From Clostridiales bacterium UBA4080 (GTDB lineage Bacteria > Bacillota > Clostridia > Lachnospirales > Vallitaleaceae): a stretch of 15,250 nt of DNA. Location: positions 124 to 15,373 of the forward strand of contig DFYO01000002.1 in assembly GCA_002381865.1 (NCBI GenBank), given 5' to 3'. The position numbers and the translations under genes are program-made. Positions 7,700 to 13,479 of this stretch are shown one piece after another. The notes under the pieces are model-generated. The model was not told where the DNA came from. It ran no database searches and saw only the letters and a program-made list of their open reading frames with translations. Numbering within the stretch: position 1 is the first letter of the stretch; every line of letters starts with the position of its first letter.

Positions 7700-8263
7700 A
7701 TGAATAAAAAAATGATTAGCTTGATACTTATGTGTTGCTTATGCATCTCAATGTTTTCGCTAGCTGCAAGTGCTGCAACGGAGGCGGAGGATTATGCAGG
7801 AACTCAATTAAGTATACTTGGAATAATAAAGGGTTATCCGGACGGAACGCTAAAGCTGGATAATAATATAACCAGAGCAGAGGTGGCAACACTTACAGTT
7901 AGGATGCTAGGCTATGAAAACAGTGTGGTTGCAGGAACTGAAAAAGACTTTAAGGATCTTGCAAAAACTCACTGGGGATATACCAATATTCAAAATGCAT
8001 TTAAGCTAGGCTTGATGCAGGGATATCCAACGGGTGAGTTTAAGCCCTCAAGTAATATTACTTATGCAGAGGTTGTTGCAATAATGGTCAATTCATTAGG
8101 GAAAGGCAAGGAGCTGACAGGGACCTGGCCGAATAACTACCTTAATAAGGGTAAGGAGTTAGGAGTAATTCCTAAAAGCTCATCAGTAGCTGCAAATAAG
8201 ATTGTTACCAGAGGTGAGATGTCAGTAATAATATGGGATACCTTACTAATAAAAAAACAATAA
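7700..8263 (+). CDS. Secreted SLH-repeat protein
   Basis: 187 residues. A signal peptide (MNKKMISLILMCCLCISMFSLAASA, cleavage near 26) is followed by little other than S-layer homology repeats: one with GIIKGYPDGTLKLDNNITRAE (41-61), a second with GLMQGYPTGEFKPSSNITYAE (104-124) and a third, degenerate, with GVIPKSS and VTRGE (155-173). SLH repeats bind pyruvylated cell-wall polymers, so the product should lie on the outer wall. It lacks a second domain, so it may be a wall-coating protein or an adaptor rather than an anchored enzyme. I chose ATG 7700, with GAGAGG nine bases upstream, because it places the basic signal-peptide start correctly; an upstream ATG at 7664 adds a non-signal sequence. 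The SigI/RsgI module begins nearby downstream. Confidence 0.9.
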   Translation: MNKKMISLILMCCLCISMFSLAASAATEAEDYAGTQLSILGIIKGYPDGTLKLDNNITRAEVATLTVRMLGYENSVVAGTEKDFKDLAKTHWGYTNIQNAFKLGLMQGYPTGEFKPSSNITYAEVVAIMVNSLGKGKELTGTWPNNYLNKGKELGVIPKSSSVAANKIVTRGEMSVIIWDTLLIKKQ

Positions 8264-8297
8264 AAATATTTTGAAAAGTTACCTAAAGCAAGAGCTG

Positions 8298-8338
8298 CCT
8301 CCGTATAACGTAGTGTAAAAAACATTACAATACGGAGG
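8298..8338 (+). promoter_or_regulatory. Hairpin that buries the ribosome binding site
   Basis: A perfect 9-bp outer stem, CCTCCGTAT (8298-8306) with ATACGGAGG (8330-8338), encloses a 6-bp inner stem, GTAGTG (8310-8315) with CATTAC (8323-8328; one G-T), and a 7-base loop. The right arm contains GGAGG (8334-8338), the ribosome binding site of the gene at 8347, eight bases before its ATG. There is no T-run after it, so it is not a terminator. Translation of the small protein should be blocked unless the hairpin is opened by a ligand, protein, RNA, temperature or a moving ribosome. Confidence 0.7.
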
Positions 8339-8346
8339 TATAATTT

Positions 8347-8580
8347 ATGTTAGGAATAATGAAAGCAATAACAGCAGGCGGGGTTATCACATTACAAATT
8401 TTAAGCGGTGCAAATAGCATGCCGGCTACAACAGAGCAAGCACCACCACCAGCAACAGAGGTTCAACAAGCAATCACAGATGATATGATTGACAGTATGA
8501 TTGATGAGTGTGATATTGAAGATGCGGACAGATTTCTCAATTATGGAATTAGTTCATATTTAAAGGGAATGCTTAAGTAA
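8347..8580 (+). CDS. Small secreted or membrane-anchored protein, unknown function
   Basis: 77 residues, family not recognised. The N-terminus (MLGIMKAITAGGVITLQILSG) is a weakly basic hydrophobic stretch that could be a signal peptide or a membrane anchor. A Thr/Pro/Ala/Glu/Gln-rich linker follows (MPATTEQAPPPATEVQQ, 25-41), then an acidic C-terminal segment (about 43-65, with DDMIDSMIDECD) and a final SSYLKGMLK. GGAGG with ideal spacing supports the start, but that site is locked in the hairpin at 8298-8338. It ends 63 bases before sigI in the same direction with no terminator between, so it is probably transcribed with sigI-rsgI. It could be a module partner, for example a co-sensor; that is inference. 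Confidence 0.65.
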   Translation: MLGIMKAITAGGVITLQILSGANSMPATTEQAPPPATEVQQAITDDMIDSMIDECDIEDADRFLNYGISSYLKGMLK

Positions 8581-8643
8581 TAGGAACGGGAAATGGAAGT
8601 TGATGGATTACCTAGATAATTGAAATAATAAGAGGATGACAAT

Positions 8644-9309
8644 ATGGATAACGATAAAATATTAATGGCAAAAGAGGATATACAACTTAAAAACGATGTA
8701 ATTATTGAACATATTCCGCTGGTAATCCATACAATTTCCACAACAATGGGAAAGTACATAACTACAGATTCACCGGAATACAGCGTAGGACTACTAGCTT
8801 TAAATGAAGCAATTGACAAATATAATCCGGAGAAAAGTGCTTTTTCTACATTTGCAACAATGATTATTAAAAATCGAGTAATTGATGAAATTCGCAGAGA
8901 GAAGAAATGGGATATGGCACCAATTGAAGACCATGAAAACAGTGCAATAGAGCATATGCCCGACTTTGATTTAAAGGAAGAAATTGAAGAAATAAGCAAT
9001 GAATTGGAAAAATTTGGGATTACATTTGAGGATTTAGCGGAATCCAGCCCGAGCCATTATGATACAAGAAAAAGATGTATTGATGTTTCGGAGAAAACAA
9101 GCCAGGATGAGAAGGTTATGGGAGTTATGTATAGAAAGCTAAAACTGCCGGTAAAAGAGCTTATGGAAAAATTTCTAGAGACAAAGAGATTTATATATGG
9201 AAATAAAGAATACATTACTTGCTTGGTAATAGTGTTTTATAAAAGCTTTGATAATATAAAATATTGGGTGCAGAGCACCGTTAGGGATGATTATAATGAA
9301 AGCCTATAA
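8644..9309 (+). CDS. sigI: RNA polymerase sigma factor, SigI family (divergent)
   Basis: The 221-residue product carries the SigI signature: region 2 with YSVGLLALNEAIDKYNPEKSAFSTFATMIIKNRVIDEIRRE (46-86), then the SigI-specific C-terminal domain with LEKFGITFEDLAESSPSHYDTRKRC (121-145) and LPVKEL (168-173). In B. subtilis SigI serves heat and envelope stress; in cellulolytic clostridia SigI paralogues control polysaccharide-degrading genes. The N-terminus is short and the DNA-reading segment is altered: where SigI proteins usually read close to SRKTLERNRKYI, this one has LETKRFIYGNKEYI (178-191). It may therefore read an unusual promoter or be decaying. AGAGGATG lies about eight bases before the ATG. 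The stop overlaps the start of rsgI, the usual coupled arrangement. Confidence 0.88.
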   Translation: MDNDKILMAKEDIQLKNDVIIEHIPLVIHTISTTMGKYITTDSPEYSVGLLALNEAIDKYNPEKSAFSTFATMIIKNRVIDEIRREKKWDMAPIEDHENSAIEHMPDFDLKEEIEEISNELEKFGITFEDLAESSPSHYDTRKRCIDVSEKTSQDEKVMGVMYRKLKLPVKELMEKFLETKRFIYGNKEYITCLVIVFYKSFDNIKYWVQSTVRDDYNESL

Positions 9310-10456
9310 GGGTAAAATTCTAAAAACTACAGAAAAATACACCATAGTATTATCGGATGATGGGAACTTTCATTCCATTGAGACAAGAGGAGATATGGAG
9401 GTTGCAAAGGAGGTTCTGTATACAGATATGGATATGGTAAAAATAGGAGGGAAAAATATGTCAGTAAAAAGACCGTTTTCACAGATGGCACTAGTTGCAT
9501 CCTTTTTCCTGGTAATTATTATTGGAAGCTTTGGATTTTTGAGTACAGAGGATGCCTATGCAGTTGTTTCGATGGATATTAATCCAAGTATAGAAATGTA
9601 TTTGGATGATGAGCTTAATATTATGAAAACAAAAGGCTTTAATGAGGAAGGAAAGGAAGTTCTTGCAGGAGTAAAAAGAGGAATGAATGTTAATGCTGCT
9701 GCAAAGGAAATTGTAGTTGCGGCAGAAGCTAAAGGCTATCTGAATGATACGAAGAACGGAGTACTAGTTTCAACTGCACTAACTCAGGAAAAAGCTAAGG
9801 ACGAGAATAAAAACAGTGAAGAGAAAAAGACTGGTGAAAAGGAAGCAGAAAAGATTAATCAGGATATATATAAGGCAATTGCTGAGGTAAGCCTTGAAAG
9901 CACTGTTGTATTTACAGCTGAAGCAGGAAATGCAGAAATAAAAGCAGCACATAAAGCAGGAATATCCTTAGGAAGATATGCATTGCAGATAGATGCAGAG
10001 GGACAAATACAGTTAAATGGGAAAGAGAGTATTACAGAAGTAATTCAAATGCTAAAGGAAAAAAATCTTTTGAAGCTTATTGATATTAATATACAGGAAA
10101 AAGAACAAACTCCAAAGGATTCAGATAGCAGTTCAGGTGAAATCAAGGATGAGACATTAAATACAGTAAAGGATGTTAAGGACGAGACCTTAAATACCGT
10201 AAAGGATGTAAAGGATGAAACCTTAAATACAGTAAAGGATATCAAGGATGAGACCTTAAATACAGTAAAGGATGTTAAGGATGAAACCTTAAATACAGTA
10301 AAGGATATCAAGGATGAGACGTTAAATACAGTAAAGGATGTAAAGGATGAAACCTTAAATACAGTAAAGGATGTAAAGGATGAAACCTTAAATACAATTA
10401 AGGATGTAAAGGAAGAAACTTTGAAAACCTTTAAAGATGCTATTCCACAGAATTGA
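9296..10456 (+). CDS. rsgI: RsgI-type anti-sigma factor with 11-residue repeat tail
   Basis: 386 residues. The cytoplasmic RsgI N-terminal domain (1-50; KGKILKTTEKYTIVLSDDGNF) should bind SigI. One membrane helix follows (about 63-82), then the conserved extracytoplasmic segment AYAVVSMDINPSIE (87-100) with Asn96-Pro97, the site at which RsgI proteins are reported to cut themselves. A conserved domain runs to about 265, with a charged Lys/Glu insert near 160-190. The tail (283-381) is nine tandem copies of [V/I]KDETLNTVKD, ending in AIPQN. No carbohydrate-binding domain is present, unlike many clostridial RsgI proteins. I start at ATG 9296, with AGGG nine bases upstream; a reading from 9287 is possible. 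It overlaps sigI by 14 bases and ends before a strong terminator. Confidence 0.92.
   Translation: MKAYKGKILKTTEKYTIVLSDDGNFHSIETRGDMEVAKEVLYTDMDMVKIGGKNMSVKRPFSQMALVASFFLVIIIGSFGFLSTEDAYAVVSMDINPSIEMYLDDELNIMKTKGFNEEGKEVLAGVKRGMNVNAAAKEIVVAAEAKGYLNDTKNGVLVSTALTQEKAKDENKNSEEKKTGEKEAEKINQDIYKAIAEVSLESTVVFTAEAGNAEIKAAHKAGISLGRYALQIDAEGQIQLNGKESITEVIQMLKEKNLLKLIDINIQEKEQTPKDSDSSSGEIKDETLNTVKDVKDETLNTVKDVKDETLNTVKDIKDETLNTVKDVKDETLNTVKDIKDETLNTVKDVKDETLNTVKDVKDETLNTIKDVKEETLKTFKDAIPQN
10142..10438 (+). repeat. Nine tandem 33-bp repeats in the rsgI 3' end
   Basis: Nine in-frame 33-bp units encode [V/I]KDETLNTVKD. Units 1-7 are identical in protein apart from Val/Ile at position 1; unit 8 has Ile at position 9, and unit 9 is degraded (VKEETLKTFKD). 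DNA copies differ mainly by synonymous bases. Units 4-5 and 6-7 form near-identical 66-bp Ile/Val pairs, so the array seems to have grown partly by doubling of dimers. Confidence 0.97.
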
Positions 10457-10494
10457 TAAATATAGATGCGATTTTTTTACCCCAATTTACATTG

Positions 10495-10527
10495 CAAAAA
10501 GCAACGATGCAGCATCGTTGCTTTTTG
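10495..10527. terminator. Strong bidirectional terminator between rsgI and the membrane gene
   Basis: A 33-base near-perfect palindrome: CAAAAAGCAACGATGC (10495-10510) pairs with GCATCGTTGCTTTTTG (10512-10527) around a single central base, so the real loop is about three bases. The A/T-run flanks provide U-tracts on both strands. It ends the plus-strand sigI-rsgI transcript and can end the converging minus-strand transcript. Confidence 0.9.
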
Positions 10528-10553
10528 ACTTATAATCCCTGATAAGGTATAAT
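10525..10553 (+). promoter_or_regulatory. Near-consensus promoter with no obvious gene
   Basis: TTGACT (10525-10530) and TATAAT (10548-10553) are 17 bases apart. RNA would start near 10560 and run antisense into the 3' end of the minus-strand membrane gene. The first 70 bases form an 11-bp stem, GAGATATAAAA (10564-10574) with TTTTATATCTC (10619-10629). No credible coding region follows, so a small or antisense RNA is possible. Confidence 0.5.
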
Positions 10554-10634
10554 ATTAGTAGCGGAGATATAAAATTTACTATGTTTTGTAGTTGGGAGGC
10601 TCAAATCATATTTTTATTTTTTATATCTCTATTC

Positions 10635-11477
10635 TTATGCAAAAATCAGAGTTGCAATAAATGTGCATGCGGCAATTGCAATTGCGGGAGGATCCACATG
10701 CGTATCTACATAGCTGTTGACTGTCCTTGCTGAAACCTCAAAAACAATTGCTGAAATTATTCCGAAAAGCACTCCAAACAAAATATTTCCGGAAAGGAGT
10801 GTAGCTGCTCCTGCAACGGCGGTAATATGGTGAGTTGTAGGAATTGGAAAACCCATTTGTGCAAACAATAAGGAGGCAGCGCTTATACAAAAGACTATTC
10901 CGGACTGTGTCATGTCAGCCACATAAGCGGCTAGAAGTGCTACTGCAGCCGAAAAAATTATAGTGAAAATAAAAGCGGTACCGTTTGGGAGGAAGGAACG
11001 TTTGCTTTCATTTTCGGATTTTTGGAATTTTCCAATTAGACCGCTTGAACCAAAAACAAATCTTGCAATCAGACCTGAGGTAGCTACAGTGAGAGCGATT
11101 GTATCAAAGCTCCAACCGAATACTGTTGAGTACAGGTAATTGACTAAGAAACCTATTGCGCCGAAGATACCGCCTACTAAAATTATAGAAGGATCTCCAA
11201 TAGAGCCAAGAGGGAGGAGTGTGTTGGTGCCTGAATCAAGAGATTTTCTCTTGTTTGCAGCAAAAGCCGCTGCAGCAACTCCGCCTGCAAAAGCAATATG
11301 AGGGCCAAAAAACGGACCGAAAACAACCTGGTTTACAAAGCTGCTGTCACCTCCGGCAAGTGCAATTGCCCAACCAATAAGACCAATAACACCTGTAAAT
11401 ATAAAGGCAGGTAGGGCACCGATTGAAGCTCCGAAGATTCCTCCGGCAATTGCGAGTAAAATTGATAATAAATCCAT
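10635..11477 (-). CDS. Polytopic membrane protein, putative transporter
   Basis: 280 residues of mostly Gly/Ala-rich membrane helices, about eight to ten segments, with one polar cytoplasmic-type loop near 150-165 (KFQKSENESKRS). I do not recognise a characterised family. Two histidine motifs (GPHIAFAGG at 58-66; TTHHITAVAGAA at 214-225) are each followed by an Asp-Pro motif (GDPSIILVGG at 94-103; VDPPAIAIAA at 261-270), suggesting an internal duplication and a two-fold pore or binding site. I chose ATG 11477 because GGAGG lies eight bases upstream; the ATG at 11492 overlaps that site. Its position behind a CdaR-type regulator suggests transport of a sugar acid or related compound, which is inference from context only. 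Confidence 0.75.
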   Translation of the reverse strand: MDLLSILLAIAGGIFGASIGALPAFIFTGVIGLIGWAIALAGGDSSFVNQVVFGPFFGPHIAFAGGVAAAAFAANKRKSLDSGTNTLLPLGSIGDPSIILVGGIFGAIGFLVNYLYSTVFGWSFDTIALTVATSGLIARFVFGSSGLIGKFQKSENESKRSFLPNGTAFIFTIIFSAAVALLAAYVADMTQSGIVFCISAASLLFAQMGFPIPTTHHITAVAGAATLLSGNILFGVLFGIISAIVFEVSARTVNSYVDTHVDPPAIAIAACTFIATLIFA

Positions 11478-11539
11478 ACTTAAAACCTCCATTTGATTAA
11501 ATTTGATAAAAATTGTTTTGTGTTACACCTTACTGAGAT

Positions 11540-11568
11540 AGTATATTATGGGGTTTTAGGCTTATCAA
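11540..11568 (-). promoter_or_regulatory. Sigma-A promoter of the membrane protein gene
   Basis: On the minus strand TTGATA (11563-11568) and TATACT (11540-11545) lie 17 bases apart. RNA would start near 11533, giving a leader of about 55 bases to ATG 11477. The -35 box lies inside the palindrome at 11556-11575. Confidence 0.75.
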
Positions 11569-11575
11569 AGCCTAA
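11556..11575. promoter_or_regulatory. Palindromic operator candidate over the -35 box
   Basis: Minus strand TTAGGCTT-TGAT-AAGCCTAA: two perfect 8-bp arms around 4 bases, covering the -35 hexamer of the membrane gene. No U-run follows, so it is not a terminator. Its position suits a dimeric regulator, most simply the adjacent CdaR-type protein. Binding here would be expected to repress, or to compete with polymerase. Confidence 0.55.
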
Positions 11576-11621
11576 TTACATTATATTTTAAAAAACAACA
11601 AAATAATATGGTGACTTGACC

Positions 11622-11661
11622 AAAAAAAATAGCGCACGTTGTGCGCCTGCACAAAATGCAG
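11622..11661 (-). terminator. Intrinsic terminator of the CdaR-type gene
   Basis: On the minus strand a 5-bp hairpin, CTGCA/TGCAG (11647-11661), directly follows the stop codon. Next come a GC-rich 6-bp hairpin, GCGCAC-AAC-GTGCGC (11632-11646), and a run of eight T (11622-11629). Because of this terminator the membrane gene must rely mainly on its own promoter. Confidence 0.85.
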
Positions 11662-12837
11662 CTATAAATAATATCTAATGTAAAAATCAATCAGTCTCAT
11701 AATGAGCCTGTCCCTATCGTCATGCAAAGGATCTATTCCGAAAAGTTCTTTTATTTTGTTGATTCGGAACAATACAGTGTTGCGGTGCACATAGAGCTCC
11801 TTTGCCGTATCAGCAACGTTTGTACTGTTTTTTACAAGGGCCTTAATGGTTTCTGCTATTTCAGGTCTTTCAAGCAACTCTTTTCTGTATTGATCCAAAA
11901 AATGATGATGAAGAGAGCTAGGTAGCTTGTAAAAAAAGTATTCAAGTATATAGTCGCTGATATAAAAGAAACCTTCAGAAACCTTCATTTTTTCAGCAAA
12001 ATCTATCATTGTATGTGCTTCACCATAGCTTTCCTTTAAGTCAAGGATGTTTTCGTGATAGCTTCCTATACCGAATAAAAGAGATCTGCCAAGCTTTTCT
12101 TTTAGTGCCTCATGTATAGGTGCAAAATATTCAGAAAGTTGTTCTTTTACTGATTTGGAATCTGTGTCATTAATTGTTTTCAAGATAATAATGGTATTAA
12201 TATCTATAGAAGTAGTAATATCCTGTTTTGAATGATGAGGAGATACCTTGAGCGTTTCTGTTATCAATTTTTTTATTGAGTCAAGCTTTGCGGTGTTTTT
12301 TGAAGTGACCGGAACATAGATTGTATCTATAGATATGAGACAGGCCACTCTTTTTATTGTGAGATCATAGCCGAGCTTTCGAGCCCATAGAGATAACTCT
12401 GTTACATCCTCACTAACAAAGGAGGTAAGTAATTTGTTGACAAATAAAGATTTGTGGTTTTGACGAGACTGAATTTTTTCCTTATAGTATTCCTGCTCAA
12501 TCATTATTTCAGCTGTCATTTTAACCAACATTGCAATGCTTTCTATTTCAACAGGATTACCCGTAATTCCTATTACTCCGGCTAACCTGGTCTGAAAATA
12601 GAAGGGCATATTAATTCCCTCTTTTACTCCAATATATTCTCCTGTGTTGTCTTCAAAAATATCAATTCTTTTATTTAGCTCAATTACCTTTGCGGCGACT
12701 TGATGATAAGTTCCGATTCTGTCAGGCGAGCCACTTGCAATAATTATCCCGTCATCATTCATGATGTTAATATTATGCCCCAAATTTTCCATAATATTAT
12801 TAACTAGTTTTTGTGCAATATCTTTGTTTAATAGCAT
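11662..12837 (-). CDS. CdaR-type sugar-diacid transcriptional regulator
   Basis: 391 residues with the CdaR layout. The N-terminal diacid-recognition domain (1 to about 130) contains NDDGIIIASGSPDRIGTYHQVA and GVKEGINMPFYFQTRLAGVIGITG. A central GGDEF-like region without catalytic motifs follows (about 140-310). The C-terminal PucR-type helix-turn-helix (about 330-391) reads VADTAKELYVHRNTVLFRINKIKELFGID. In E. coli CdaR senses glucarate, galactarate or glycerate and activates their uptake and breakdown; the ligand here is unknown. I start at ATG 12837, seven bases after AGGGGG; an adjacent TTG at 12840 is less likely. The next gene downstream on the same strand is the membrane protein, separated by a terminator and its own promoter, so control in trans is likely. 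Confidence 0.9.
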   Translation of the reverse strand: MLLNKDIAQKLVNNIMENLGHNINIMNDDGIIIASGSPDRIGTYHQVAAKVIELNKRIDIFEDNTGEYIGVKEGINMPFYFQTRLAGVIGITGNPVEIESIAMLVKMTAEIMIEQEYYKEKIQSRQNHKSLFVNKLLTSFVSEDVTELSLWARKLGYDLTIKRVACLISIDTIYVPVTSKNTAKLDSIKKLITETLKVSPHHSKQDITTSIDINTIIILKTINDTDSKSVKEQLSEYFAPIHEALKEKLGRSLLFGIGSYHENILDLKESYGEAHTMIDFAEKMKVSEGFFYISDYILEYFFYKLPSSLHHHFLDQYRKELLERPEIAETIKALVKNSTNVADTAKELYVHRNTVLFRINKIKELFGIDPLHDDRDRLIMRLIDFYIRYYL

Positions 12838-12862
12838 CAAAGAAACCCCCTTTCAAAGGTGC

Positions 12863-12891
12863 GTATAAAACAGATTGCTAATCAGTTGTAA
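12863..12891 (-). promoter_or_regulatory. Possible promoter of the CdaR-type gene
   Basis: On the minus strand TTACAA (12886-12891) and TTATAC (12863-12868) are 17 bases apart, giving a short leader with AGGGGG before ATG 12837. The match is moderate. Confidence 0.4.
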
Positions 12892-12964
12892 TTATAAAAG
12901 AATGTTTCCTTATTAAAATATTTTGTTGCTAAAGTCATTGTACTATAAAATTAATATAAATGGC

Positions 12965-12990
12965 AATATTTAATTATATAATTAAATATT
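12965..12990. repeat. Perfect 26-bp AT-only palindrome
   Basis: The sequence is AATATTTAATTAT followed by its exact complement, ATAATTAAATATT, with no central spacer. It lies about 130 bases upstream of the CdaR-type start. It could be a regulator site, a cruciform-prone element or a remnant; a tail of T at 13000-13003 is too far for a normal terminator. Confidence 0.6.
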
Positions 12991-13479
12991 TATCTCGATT
13001 TTTTAAAGACAGATACGGTCTCCATCAAAAAATGAAAATAATATTCGTATATGCTTAGTAATAGTAGTTTTTTTATTTTAGTAGGGTGTTCGATTTCTTG
13101 AATTTGGGTGGATCCTTCCTGTTTTTATGTTGTTGGGTTTTTATATTTCTATAATTTTTGTTTTTATTCTAAGATTAGTAGAGAGTAAAAGATAAGGTAT
13201 TTTTTATGCAGTATGAGTATTTATAGTATTGAATTTTAAAATGTTAACGGAGTTGAATACGAAGTGGCGTTGATGATAGCCGCAAGTACAATACCGATGG
13301 TTAAGATGGTAAACTTTTTTCGATAAAGGAAGGCAAAAAATATAAGTGTATAAAATTGTTTTAATCATTGAATTTATAGGGAAAATTTCACATTGTTTTT
13401 TGAAAAATAATGTTGTAGTATGTTTTAAAAGGGTTTAAAAGGTTATGCTCAATATTTCATTAGATAAGGGGGGAAATTA

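Larger units (their letters stand above)
12838..13479. other. 640-base AT-rich gap between divergent genes
   Basis: The left end holds the start region of the CdaR-type gene. A perfect AT-only palindrome lies at 12965-12990. The middle (about 13060-13200) is T-rich. Around 13245-13320 a short plus frame (NVNGVEYEVALMIAASTIPM...) and a minus frame (KKFTILTIGIVLAAIINATS...) look protein-like, but neither has both a start codon and a ribosome binding site. The right end carries AAGGGGGG (13466-13473) for the next gene. I see no tRNA, riboswitch or intact gene; the middle may be a decayed gene. Confidence 0.55.

Noticed and set aside
8298..8338. Hairpin as terminator of the SLH gene
   Set aside because: No T-run follows the stem; the next bases are TATAATTT leading directly to the ATG.
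8582..8594. 13-base AGGAACGGGAAAT also present at 13494-13506
   Set aside because: A shared 13-mer of purine-rich sequence is expected by chance in 15 kb, and the two copies sit in different contexts.
8541..8999. 152-residue minus frame opposite sigI
   Set aside because: It lies antisense to a recognisable SigI and has no family features.
10045..10311. Minus-strand frame over the rsgI repeats (SFTVFKVSSL repeats)
   Set aside because: A mirror of the repeat array in the opposite strand; no start signals.
10142..10438. Tandem 33-bp array as CRISPR or iteron origin
   Set aside because: There are no spacers; the units are contiguous, in frame and mostly differ by synonymous bases, so it is a coding repeat.
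10581..10733. 50-residue Cys-rich plus-strand frame (MFCSWEAQ..., CNKCACGNCNC)
   Set aside because: The cysteines arise from reading antisense to an Ala/Ile/Cys-rich membrane helix; there is no well-spaced ribosome binding site, although a promoter lies upstream.
13127..13195. Short hydrophobic frame MLLGFYISIIFVFILRLVESKR
   Set aside because: T-rich spacer DNA readily encodes hydrophobic runs; only 22 residues and no ribosome binding site.
13245..13345. Protein-like frames on both strands, one resembling a signal peptide
   Set aside because: Neither has a start codon with a ribosome binding site; at most gene relics.
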